The translations under genes and the position numbers were made by a program. A stretch of DNA of 64,000 nucleotides, from positions 496,001 to 560,000 of the forward strand of contig NZ_CP007139.1 in the NCBI RefSeq assembly GCF_000724625.1. Reading direction: 5' to 3'. The notes under the pieces were generated by a model. The model did no database searches and was not told where the DNA came from. It was given only the letters and a program-made list of their open reading frames with translations. The DNA comes from Fimbriimonas ginsengisoli Gsoil 348 (lineage in GTDB: Bacteria; Armatimonadota; Fimbriimonadia; Fimbriimonadales; Fimbriimonadaceae). Positions 52,133-59,214 of the stretch are shown piece by piece (the stretch's first letter is position 1; each line of letters starts with the position of its first letter).

Positions 52133-52311
52133 GCAACCTCGCCATGACCTACAATACGTTGGGCCGGCAAGACGAAGCGCTTATCCTTTACGAACGGGCC
52201 GTGTCGGGATTTGAGGCGGCGTTAGGCAAGGACCACCCGAACTCTCGAATTGTCCGAGACAACTTCGAGATATGCCGCGCCAGGAAGCGAGACCGCGGGG
52301 ATGGCGGGTGA
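51499..52311 (+). CDS. TPR (kinesin-light-chain-like) domain, out of frame with the STAND ATPase
   Basis: 270 residues of about six 42-residue repeats of the form ALGDRHPETLTSMNNLAETY, a tetratricopeptide type seen after NB-ARC domains, where it senses the trigger. The upstream ATPase frame meets it through one missing base at about 51476-51478. As written, translation could still occur by stop-start coupling at ATGA (51499-51502), giving a separate sensor protein. The last repeat (MTYNTLGRQDEALILYERA) is the most diverged. Confidence 0.85.
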   Translation: MSNLAVIYSAMGRHDDALRLQEETVAAEKVALGDRHPETLTSMNNLAETYRAMGRPDDALRLQEETLAARKVALGDRHPETLTSMNNLAETYSAMGRHDDALQLEEETLAASKIVLGDRHPDTLTSMSNLAVIYSAMGRHDDALRLQEETVAAEKVALGDRHPETLTSMNNLAETYRAMGRPDDALRLQEETLAARKVALGDRHPETLTSMSNLAMTYNTLGRQDEALILYERAVSGFEAALGKDHPNSRIVRDNFEICRARKRDRGDGG

Positions 52312-52405
52312 TGTTTGAGGACCGCCGCTTCTCCCTACTTCCGCAGGACGTGTAGCCGGCACCTTCGCGTGCCGCGCCCCCGCCCCGCGACGGTCGGCCC
52401 AAATC

Positions 52406-53008
52406 TCAGGAAGCGTGCTTCTGAAGTTTCAAGAGCAAATCGTAGGTGACCTCATCCAAGAAAATCCGCTTGACGAAGAACTTGACCTTGTCTTCCTCTT
52501 TCATCGAATCTTTCTTGGTTTGGTCGAGCACCAGGTCGAGCGAGTTCGCCATCACCTTCTTCTGGCCATCGTCGAAGACCCCTTTCGTCGCCTCCACAAA
52601 CTCGTCGGTCATCTCCGCGGTCGCGATCTGGCGGCGGATCCCCATGGCGCGCATCAGCTTTGCGGCCTCGACCTGCAGCTCCTTCGGCGGATACTCACCC
52701 TTGTCGATCCCGTTATTGACCGCGTCCTCCAGCTTCTTGGCGATCTTCGCGAGGTCGTCGTCTTCCAGCGAACGAATCTGCTTCTCCTTGGCGCGCGCCC
52801 TCTCCAGCGCGGTAAGAATCGGCCCGTATTGATCCTTCCTCAGGGTTAGCGGGAGGATCTGGATGAGCATGTCGACTTGGCGAATGCGAATGATCGCCCG
52901 GTCGCTGTCCGCGGCCTTCGGAGTCGTCAGCGGGGGAGTCGATATCTGGGCGGTTGCGCTGGCGCCGAGTGCGAAGAGAAGGCCGAAACTAAGGAGAAGG
53001 TGCTTCAT
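52406..53008 (-). CDS. Secreted helical hypothetical protein
   Basis: 200 residues with signal peptide MKHLLLSFGLLFALGASATA. The mature protein is Lys/Asp/Glu-rich and largely helical (LEDAVNNGIDKGEYPPKELQ), with no family recognised. It is probably periplasmic. Overlaps the end of the membrane protein upstream (52989-53008). Confidence 0.7.
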   Translation of the reverse strand: MKHLLLSFGLLFALGASATAQISTPPLTTPKAADSDRAIIRIRQVDMLIQILPLTLRKDQYGPILTALERARAKEKQIRSLEDDDLAKIAKKLEDAVNNGIDKGEYPPKELQVEAAKLMRAMGIRRQIATAEMTDEFVEATKGVFDDGQKKVMANSLDLVLDQTKKDSMKEEDKVKFFVKRIFLDEVTYDLLLKLQKHAS

Positions 53009-53381
53009 CGGAGGTATTTCCTAGGTGATTCAATGGTTCTGACGGTTCGGCACGATCCCGCGTTACCGCTTCATGCGCCAAGCTCACCAGGAGGGCGGTA
53101 GCCAACGTTTGAGTATGAACGTATCCAAGCCCCGCCACGGCTACCGTGGCCCAAGCCCAGGCAACCAACCCGGACGGTGTGGTCGCTTTCGCCGAAGCCA
53201 TTCCCAGGAGCAGCCCAAGCAGCGCCGCCGCCGGTATCGCGAAGAGGGCGGCCGCCACGAGCCCGCGTTTCAAGCGGGGAATGCCGTAAGCCCAAACCCT
53301 AATCGTGCCCGCCCGCCGTGTCTGCCAAACCGCATAGGCAACCCACAGCAGGAAACACAAAAAGGTTTGAAACCAAATCAC
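52989..53381 (-). CDS. Small membrane protein
   Basis: 130 residues with three hydrophobic helices (about 1-18, 43-62 and 75-98) and a short acidic tail. Its stop overlaps the start of the secreted helical protein by 20 bases, so the two are read together. No function recognised. Confidence 0.6.
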   Translation of the reverse strand: MIWFQTFLCFLLWVAYAVWQTRRAGTIRVWAYGIPRLKRGLVAAALFAIPAAALLGLLLGMASAKATTPSGLVAWAWATVAVAGLGYVHTQTLATALLVSLAHEAVTRDRAEPSEPLNHLGNTSDEAPSP

Positions 53382-53477
53382 CGGTAACGAGAATACACGA
53401 GCCGCCCCGGCCTCCCGCCCAGACCCCGAGCAAAGCGAAAACGCCCCGCCACCCCGAAAAGGTAAGGTTCCCCTGCC

Positions 53478-54398
53478 TTGATTCTCGTTTTCGGTACCGT
53501 CTGCCTCGATCGTATCCGCCGGATTCCCGCCCTACCCGGCCCCGGCACGTACGTGGAAATCGAATCTGAAACCACCTTACTGGGTGGCGAAGCCGCGAAT
53601 ACCGCCGCCGCGCTCACCTCCTGGGGGGCAGATGTGCGACTCTGCGGCAATCCGTTGGGCGAGGGACCCGAGGCCGACTACCTCCGAGCGCTTCTGGAGC
53701 AGCGCTCGCTCGTCGTCGAAGCCGCCGGAGAGCCGCCTCCGCGATTTCGAACGCCGGTTTGCGATATCTACGTGACGCCCGACGGCGATCGAACGATGTT
53801 CGGCCTCGGTTTCTCGGCAATGGAGCCGGTCTTCGATCCCAAGCTGTTGCCCCTGATTCGAGGGGAGTGGTTTACCGCCGAACCCAATATGGGCGGCGTG
53901 TCCCGGCAAGCCGCTCGAGCCGCGTTGGGGGCCGGGATGAAGGTCTATCTCATGGATTTCATCCGTGACGATGACCCGGTGGCGCCAGGATCTATCTGGC
54001 AATCCAGTACCGACTGGGCCGGATTCCGCGGCGACGTCGTGAGAAACACCGAGTGGGTGCGACGCCTCGTCGATCGTACCGGTTGCTTCGCAATCCTCAG
54101 CGACGGCCCGAACGGCCTCGTCGCCGGCTCGCCCGAGCTAGAGGTGCGAGCTTATCCTCCCTTCCCCTCTCCCCCAATCGTCGACACCACCGGCGCCGGC
54201 GACATGTTCCGCGCCGCCATGCTCTACGGCCTGAGCCAAGATTGGCCCATCGGCCGTTCCCTAGCCTTCGCCGCCGCCTCTGGCTCCCTAAGCGTCCGCT
54301 CCCTAGGCGCCACATCCCTCATCGCGTCAATCGACGAGATCAACGACTTAGTGTCCAGCCACCCAGGAATCGCCCAACAATACGCCGAAGCCGTCTAG
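53478..54398 (+). CDS. PfkB family carbohydrate kinase
   Basis: 306 residues from a TTG start at 53478. PfkB signature 2 is clear: VDTTGAGDMFRAA with the anion-hole GAGD, and signature 1 is recognisable in GGEAANTAAAL. It phosphorylates a sugar or nucleoside with ATP; substrate unknown (ribokinase-like length). Single gene between the convergent/divergent small genes. Confidence 0.9.
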   Translation: MILVFGTVCLDRIRRIPALPGPGTYVEIESETTLLGGEAANTAAALTSWGADVRLCGNPLGEGPEADYLRALLEQRSLVVEAAGEPPPRFRTPVCDIYVTPDGDRTMFGLGFSAMEPVFDPKLLPLIRGEWFTAEPNMGGVSRQAARAALGAGMKVYLMDFIRDDDPVAPGSIWQSSTDWAGFRGDVVRNTEWVRRLVDRTGCFAILSDGPNGLVAGSPELEVRAYPPFPSPPIVDTTGAGDMFRAAMLYGLSQDWPIGRSLAFAAASGSLSVRSLGATSLIASIDEINDLVSSHPGIAQQYAEAV

Positions 54399-54440
54399 CC
54401 GCGTAGTACCCACTCGTTCAGGTTAGCCCCGCTCGCGGTC

Positions 54441-54734
54441 CTACTTCCTCGACACCCCTTCGTCGCCGCTATCGGCGTGGCTTAGCGAATTGTGCGAATC
54501 GGAGCTCCCCCCGTCCGCACCATCCTCTCGCCCGCGGTTTCGCTCGTACGAAGGCCCCCTTTGACCTTTGGGATCCCGATGCGCGATCTCGGCCGCCTCC
54601 TGCTCCCGCTCATCGAGCGGAGCCGGCTCGACGCCGCCCGGGCTGGGAGCGTTGCCCGGGATATAGGGATCGTCCCCAGACGGGCCGTCGCCCCCACCCG
54701 TCGAACGTAGCACCTTGCCGTCGGTATCCGCCAT
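54441..54734 (-). CDS. Small disordered hypothetical protein
   Basis: 97 residues from an ATG whose last base overlaps the stop of the preceding gene (TGATG, 54732-54736). Composition is Gly, Asp, Glu, Pro and Ser rich (DEREQEAAEIAHRDPKGQRG), so it is probably disordered; no family recognised. Cotranscribed with the small membrane protein upstream. Confidence 0.6.
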   Translation of the reverse strand: MADTDGKVLRSTGGGDGPSGDDPYIPGNAPSPGGVEPAPLDEREQEAAEIAHRDPKGQRGPSYERNRGREDGADGGSSDSHNSLSHADSGDEGVSRK

Positions 54735-55012
54735 CAGTAATCCATTTCTCGCTGCGCCCGCGCGATCTTGTTGTAGAGCCCAAAGGCCAGGAAGGTCGGC
54801 GCCAGTAGACCAATGAAGATCCCAGCATGTTTCTTCCCGGTCATCTCGCAAACGAGCGCCGTTCCGATGCTGGCGATCGCCGCGACGAGAAAGGTGTCGG
54901 AGGGGATACGCGCCGCCTGGTCCTCGACGGCATGGGTCGCCCGGGTTGCGCTGATACCCAAGCGTCCAACGCTCTCTTTCGCCCGATCTAAGGTCACTGA
55001 ACCGTTTAACAT
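54734..55012 (-). CDS. Small membrane protein
   Basis: 92 residues with a mostly hydrophobic C-terminal half containing two helices (TFLVAAIASIGTALVC and AGIFIGLLAPTFLAFGLYNK). The N-terminal part is a charged helix (LDRAKESVGRLGI). Function unknown. First gene of the pair with the disordered protein. Confidence 0.7.
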   Translation of the reverse strand: MLNGSVTLDRAKESVGRLGISATRATHAVEDQAARIPSDTFLVAAIASIGTALVCEMTGKKHAGIFIGLLAPTFLAFGLYNKIARAQREMDY

Positions 55013-55176
55013 CTCATACTTCCTTTCCGGCCAAACCGTTGATTTCGAAGAAAATAGCCGGCGTGTATGGATGGGACGACATCCGTCTAGTCACCTGTTC
55101 CCGTGGCAATGCTTTGGAAGGACAATGGGCCTTTTCCCTAGATTCAGGCTCACCGGATACCGATAATAGAGGATAG

Positions 55177-55956
55177 ATGGCAAATGCCGATCCCACACGT
55201 AACGTCCGGCATGCGGTTCGTGCGCTGCTTCCGGCGCGGCCCGTGCTCACCGGAAACCGGCGCTTAGTGCGGTTTGTGGCATTTGCCCTCGTGTCGTTGC
55301 TCGTCGTCATCCTTTCCCTCTCCCTCCTCAGCGCGATCGGAGCCCCCCGCTACCTTGGAATCGGCGTCGTGCTGCTTTGGATGGCGTTCTTGGGCTTTGG
55401 CTCCCCGACGGTGCTCATCCTTCGAGCCAGGGAGGACGATGAGAAACGGCGTCAAATTCGGCAATGGGAATCCGATCCCCGCCGGCTTGCGGTGGAACGA
55501 CTCGGCTTTGATCTCGTCGCCGGTCGGGTGACGCCCGGCCTCACTCCTCGAGACCTTACGGCTCTCGACGATGCCGCCGCCAACTGGCGACAGTCTCGCG
55601 ATACCTTGGAAACGCTCACTTGGGCACGCGGCCCCTTGGCGGAGCTTCGATCCAGCTTGCGAAAGCGCTCGGACGACGCAATGCTGAACCTGCTCGCCGA
55701 AGCCGGCGTTGGCCATTCGCTCGGCCCGTCTCCATTTCTCATCGAGCGCGCTCGAGAGCTTTTCACCGAAATCGGGGCCGAGGCAAGCGAAATGGCTCGA
55801 AACTATTGCCCGACGACGCTTCTCGCCACCGACACCTCGCTCGAGTCGCTACGCGAGGATCTCGATAAGCTGCGCCTTCTGCGCCAGGCCTACACCATCG
55901 CCGAGCGGGCGATCGCCGAGGCGCTTCCGGTGGAGAGTCCCGAAGAGCAAGTCTGA
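55177..55956 (+). CDS. Membrane-anchored helical hypothetical protein
   Basis: 259 residues. Two neighbouring membrane helices (about 30-55 and 58-82; FVAFALVSLLVVILSLSL and GIGVVLLWMAFLGFG) then a cytoplasmic helical region to the end. No family recognised. Style is like the coiled-coil protein at 32499 but no sequence match was noted. Confidence 0.68.
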   Translation: MANADPTRNVRHAVRALLPARPVLTGNRRLVRFVAFALVSLLVVILSLSLLSAIGAPRYLGIGVVLLWMAFLGFGSPTVLILRAREDDEKRRQIRQWESDPRRLAVERLGFDLVAGRVTPGLTPRDLTALDDAAANWRQSRDTLETLTWARGPLAELRSSLRKRSDDAMLNLLAEAGVGHSLGPSPFLIERARELFTEIGAEASEMARNYCPTTLLATDTSLESLREDLDKLRLLRQAYTIAERAIAEALPVESPEEQV

Positions 55957-56013
55957 TTCTTGCATTTGCTGAAACGATTCTCCAATCGAGGGCCGCGATT
56001 TATTGGCCAGGCC

Positions 56014-56043
56014 TTGGCATTTTTCCTTCATTGCGCTTACACT
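56014..56043 (+). promoter_or_regulatory. Promoter of lacI-type regulator
   Basis: TTGGCA at 56014-56019 and TACACT at 56038-56043, spacer 18 bases, five of six and four of six consensus positions. The start is expected near 56050, at the palindrome described next. Confidence 0.6.
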
Positions 56044-56049
56044 GAATTT

Positions 56050-56068
56050 GTTTCGAATAAGTCGAAAC
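56050..56068. promoter_or_regulatory. Perfect 7-bp operator palindrome before lacI
   Basis: GTTTCGA (56050-56056) and TCGAAAC (56062-56068) are exact inverted arms with a five-base centre ATAAG. The site sits at the likely transcription start and 10 bases before the ATG at 56079, which lacks a clear Shine-Dalgarno. Autorepression is likely. Confidence 0.72.
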
Positions 56069-56078
56069 GGTTCGACCA

Positions 56079-57089
56079 ATGGCGGCGACGATCAAAGATC
56101 TGGCGAGGAAGCTGAATCTCAGCACAAGCACGATTAGCTACGCACTCAATAACGGGCCCAAGCCCGTTAGCGAAGAGGTGCGGGTTCGTGTCTTCGAGGC
56201 TGCGCGCGAAATGGGGTACCGGACGAACCGTCTGGCTCAATCGCTCGCCAGTCGGCGCACCAACACGATCGGCGTAGTCCTCCCTTGCACCGTGCGCGAC
56301 GTGATCCTCGCGCCGTTTGTCCATCTCGCGCTCAACGGCATCGTCAACGCCGCCGAGGAAACCCACCTCGATGTTGCGCTCCTCACCGCTTACGATCGGA
56401 CGGACCCGACCCAATATATCGATCTGGCCAAAGACTCTCGCGTCGACGGCGTGATCTACTTGGTCCCCCGAATCGCGACGTCGATGCCGTCGCCGGGAAC
56501 GCCGCTCGCGATCGTAAGCTCCTCCGCTTGTGGCGTGGAGCCGGCATTTATCGCCGACAACGCCGGAGGCATCCGCGAGGCGGTGCGGCACCTCATTTCA
56601 CTCGGCCACCGCCGCATCGGGCACATCCGCGGAAGCTACCGGACGACGGACGGAGATGAGCGTGAAGACGCCTACCGCGCCGAAATGGCGGCCCATGGAC
56701 TCCCCGTCGACCCGCGGCATGTGGAATGCGGCGACTTCCTGGCCGAGCCGGGCGCGGAAGCGGCCCGAAAAATCCTCGACGCACCCTTAAGGCCAACCGC
56801 CATCCTTTGCGCCAACGACGAAAGCGCGCGAGGCCTATACGCCGTTTGTCGCGAAAGGGGAATCCGTATCCCAGAAGACCTTAGCGTCATCGGATTCGAC
56901 GATAGCGCGACCGCCGAACAACTCCGTCCGCAGTTGACATCGGTTCGTCAGCCGATCGAAGAAATGAGCTTCGCGGCGTTCCTCGCCGTCGTAGCCCAGG
57001 CTCGGGGCGAGTTCGCTTCCGGCCGTCAATTTGCCACTGGCTTGGTTATGCGGGGGTCAACCGCACCCCCGAAGGAGAACGTATCATGA
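56079..57089 (+). CDS. LacI family transcriptional regulator
   Basis: 336 residues. N-terminal HTH and hinge helix are typical ([20 protein letters not shown], then [13 protein letters not shown]), followed by a periplasmic-binding-protein fold with effector strands ([32 protein letters not shown] and LSVIGFDDS). The sugar effector is unknown. Its last four bases overlap the start of the pseudopilin gene (57086-57089), a regulator-structural gene pairing common in this phylum by my recollection. A perfect operator lies 10 bases upstream. Confidence 0.93.
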   Translation: MAATIKDLARKLNLSTSTISYALNNGPKPVSEEVRVRVFEAAREMGYRTNRLAQSLASRRTNTIGVVLPCTVRDVILAPFVHLALNGIVNAAEETHLDVALLTAYDRTDPTQYIDLAKDSRVDGVIYLVPRIATSMPSPGTPLAIVSSSACGVEPAFIADNAGGIREAVRHLISLGHRRIGHIRGSYRTTDGDEREDAYRAEMAAHGLPVDPRHVECGDFLAEPGAEAARKILDAPLRPTAILCANDESARGLYAVCRERGIRIPEDLSVIGFDDSATAEQLRPQLTSVRQPIEEMSFAAFLAVVAQARGEFASGRQFATGLVMRGSTAPPKENVS

Positions 57090-57889
57090 CTCATCGTAGA
57101 GCATTCACTCTCATCGAGCTGTTGGTTGTTATCGCGATTATCGCGATTCTAGCCGCCATCCTTTTCCCGGTCTTCGCCCAGGCGAAATTAGCCGCGAAAA
57201 AGACGCAGTCGACCTCAAACGAAAAGCAGATCAACCTTGGTTTGCAGATGTATGAGAACGACTACGACGACACCATCCCTCAATCACAGTACGGCGTCGA
57301 CGACTTCCAAGTTAGTTGGGCCGCTATGATTTACCCTTACATCAAGAACGGTACGTCCGCCGTCAACAAGAACTCCGGCGTCTTCCAGGCCTGGGGCGAG
57401 GACGGACTCTGGAAGGTGCCCGGGTTCCCGGTCCCCCAGAGCTTCAACTACGGCGTCCACCTTGATCTCTTCCCCGATAACTGGGGTTCCACAAACCCTG
57501 GCCGCCGAACCTACTCGAACTCGGTCATCGACGCTCCTTCCGACAAGATCATTCTCGTCGAGAAGGGCAAGACCGAAGCGACCTGGGGCTGGTGCTACTT
57601 CACGAGTTGGGAGTGGGACTGGACCGCCGGCGTCGGCATGAACAACGGCCAGCCGACCAACGACCGTTCCGAGGTCGCCTCGAACTTCGACTGCGACGGC
57701 GCGGGGACGGCCGGAGCCGTGTGGGCCGGATGCGGCATGCATCCGCGCTACCGGTTCAACCGAACCGGCAACATGGCGTTTGCGGACGGACACGTAAAGG
57801 CGATGCCGAAAGGCTCGCTGAAGTTCTTCAAGAACATTTACGTTGCCGGCGTGGGCGACTTCGGCAGTCAATCCTGGTATCCGTACTAG
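57086..57889 (+). CDS. Prepilin-type pseudopilin (DUF1559-like)
   Basis: 267 residues. The N-terminus [20 protein letters not shown] is a classical type IV pilin/pseudopilin processing site and helix. The rest is a DUF1559-like periplasmic domain. The C-terminal repeat usually carries an H-x9-DG box; here the place of His is Phe ([14 protein letters not shown]), with a later GH. It is coupled to LacI by ATGA overlap. Probably an extracellular or envelope pseudopilin expressed with sugar use. A hairpin follows the stop. Confidence 0.92.
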   Translation: MTHRRAFTLIELLVVIAIIAILAAILFPVFAQAKLAAKKTQSTSNEKQINLGLQMYENDYDDTIPQSQYGVDDFQVSWAAMIYPYIKNGTSAVNKNSGVFQAWGEDGLWKVPGFPVPQSFNYGVHLDLFPDNWGSTNPGRRTYSNSVIDAPSDKIILVEKGKTEATWGWCYFTSWEWDWTAGVGMNNGQPTNDRSEVASNFDCDGAGTAGAVWAGCGMHPRYRFNRTGNMAFADGHVKAMPKGSLKFFKNIYVAGVGDFGSQSWYPY

Positions 57890-57903
57890 GATCTTTCGAG
57901 ACC

Positions 57904-57930
57904 TTCCCTCGGGCATTGTGCCCGAGGGAA
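57904..57930 (+). terminator. Perfect 12-bp hairpin after pseudopilin
   Basis: TTCCCTCGGGCA (57904-57915), loop TTG, and its exact complement (57919-57930), 15 bases after the stop. There is no T-tract, so it may be an mRNA-stabilising or attenuating hairpin rather than a full terminator. Confidence 0.75.
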
Positions 57931-57987
57931 CTCCGTTCCGCCGACGGTAGCCTGCCGCGGCATTAATTCAGTTTACAAGGAGCCTGG

Positions 57988-58203
57988 ATGACCAAATATA
58001 AACTCTTCGCCGCCGCCCTCTTATCCCTACCCCTCTTCGGTTGTGGAGCGGAAGACGATGGCAAAGTCCTGACCGCCGACCAGCAGCGGTCAATGATGGA
58101 ACAAACCCAGAAAAACAACCCCAACATGCCGCCCGAAGCAAAAGCCGCCCAGGCCCGAATGGCTCAGCTCGGCTCAAACATGGCCGACAAAAAAGGAAAG
58201 TAG
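57988..58203 (+). CDS. Small lipoprotein
   Basis: 71 residues. The signal ends in a lipobox: MTKYKLFAAALLSLPLFGC, with Cys19. The mature part is short, helical and Met/Gln-rich (QQRSMMEQTQKNNPNMPPEA). AAGGAG lies at good distance before the ATG. It follows the lacI-pseudopilin pair after the hairpin, so it may share that transcript. Function unknown. Confidence 0.75.
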   Translation: MTKYKLFAAALLSLPLFGCGAEDDGKVLTADQQRSMMEQTQKNNPNMPPEAKAAQARMAQLGSNMADKKGK

Positions 58204-58217
58204 CCCCGAGGCCCCAC

Positions 58218-58240
58218 GTGGCACGGGCGGCAAGCCCGTG
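58218..58240. repeat. GTGGCACGGGC palindrome
   Basis: GTGGCACGGGCGGC and AAGCCCGTG give a short hairpin, followed by CGCCCGCCCCTG. It is a further scattered member of the GTGGCAC type, between convergent lipoprotein and PhyH genes. Confidence 0.8.
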
Positions 58241-58340
58241 TGTATCGGGGGCGCCCGCCCCTGTCAAAAGCTCAGCCGAAGATTACGAATATATCCCTCG
58301 AGATCGCCTTCCGTTTGCCATCTTTCCCGCTTCCCGAAAC

Positions 58341-59171
58341 TCAGTGCGGACGCATTGGCTGCGCGGTACCGCAGGGGCCGGAGCCGGTGGCTCCTTGGAT
58401 TTCTACTTTGTCGCCGTCGAACGTCTCCATCGCGATGCCGTACCACTTCCCCACTTCCTCGCTGGATAGCGGCACGTAGTGGAAGATCAGCGACCGCCGG
58501 AACCGGGTCGCGCTGCTGTTTGGCGATGAGCCGTGGATGATGCTGCCGTTGAAGAAGAGCACGTCGCCCGCCTTCAAGTCCACGTGCACCGCCGACATCC
58601 CCTCCGGCGGGGCAACGAAATCGGTCGTGAACGAGATCGAGGCATCCGCTTGCGACGGGCAGGCGATCTCCAGATCCTGCGAGCCGGGCACGACCTTCAT
58701 GCCGCCGTTCTCGAAGTCGGCATCGTCGATCGCGAGCCACGCCGCCATGCACGTTCCCGGCTTCACACGCAGGTAGTAGTTGTCCTGGTGCAGTTCCTGC
58801 CCCCGCGCCATCGGCGGCTTGAAGTAGAACATGCTCTGAACCGCCACCGGCTCGTCCCCCATAAATGCTCGCAGGTACGGCCGCAGCCGGGGGTCCAGCA
58901 TGTACTTCTTCGCCACTGGGCCAACCGGCAGCTCCGGATGGAAATGGGGCTGCATCATCCGCGGATAGAAGCGCAGCGGGTCGTCCGGCGTGTACTCGCC
59001 GCGCCCGCCGACGATCTCCGAGAGCCCTTCGACCGGCCCGTTCGCATTCATCTCCATGAACGTCTCGCGAATTTCCGCGACCTCTTCCGGAGTGAAGAGG
59101 TCGCGGGCGACGAAGTAGCCGTCACGGCTCCCGGCATCGAATTCGGCGGCTAAGCGGTCGGTGGCGATCAT
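58341..59171 (-). CDS. Phytanoyl-CoA dioxygenase (PhyH) family protein
   Basis: Fe(II)/2-oxoglutarate oxygenase, about 276 residues from ATG 59171 (MIATDRLAAEFD); the ATG at 59180 is also possible, and upstream frame to 59342 is not credible because it overlaps the divergent gene. Metal site HQD in RGQELHQDNYYLR, distal His in SIIHGSSPN, and the 2-oxoglutarate Arg in ATRFRRSLIFHYVP. Substrate unknown; it lies beside carbohydrate genes. Confidence 0.87.
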   Translation of the reverse strand: MIATDRLAAEFDAGSRDGYFVARDLFTPEEVAEIRETFMEMNANGPVEGLSEIVGGRGEYTPDDPLRFYPRMMQPHFHPELPVGPVAKKYMLDPRLRPYLRAFMGDEPVAVQSMFYFKPPMARGQELHQDNYYLRVKPGTCMAAWLAIDDADFENGGMKVVPGSQDLEIACPSQADASISFTTDFVAPPEGMSAVHVDLKAGDVLFFNGSIIHGSSPNSSATRFRRSLIFHYVPLSSEEVGKWYGIAMETFDGDKVEIQGATGSGPCGTAQPMRPH

Positions 59172-59214
59172 GTCTCCCATTGTACAAAACGGTGGACTAT
59201 AGTGGCAGCATCCC

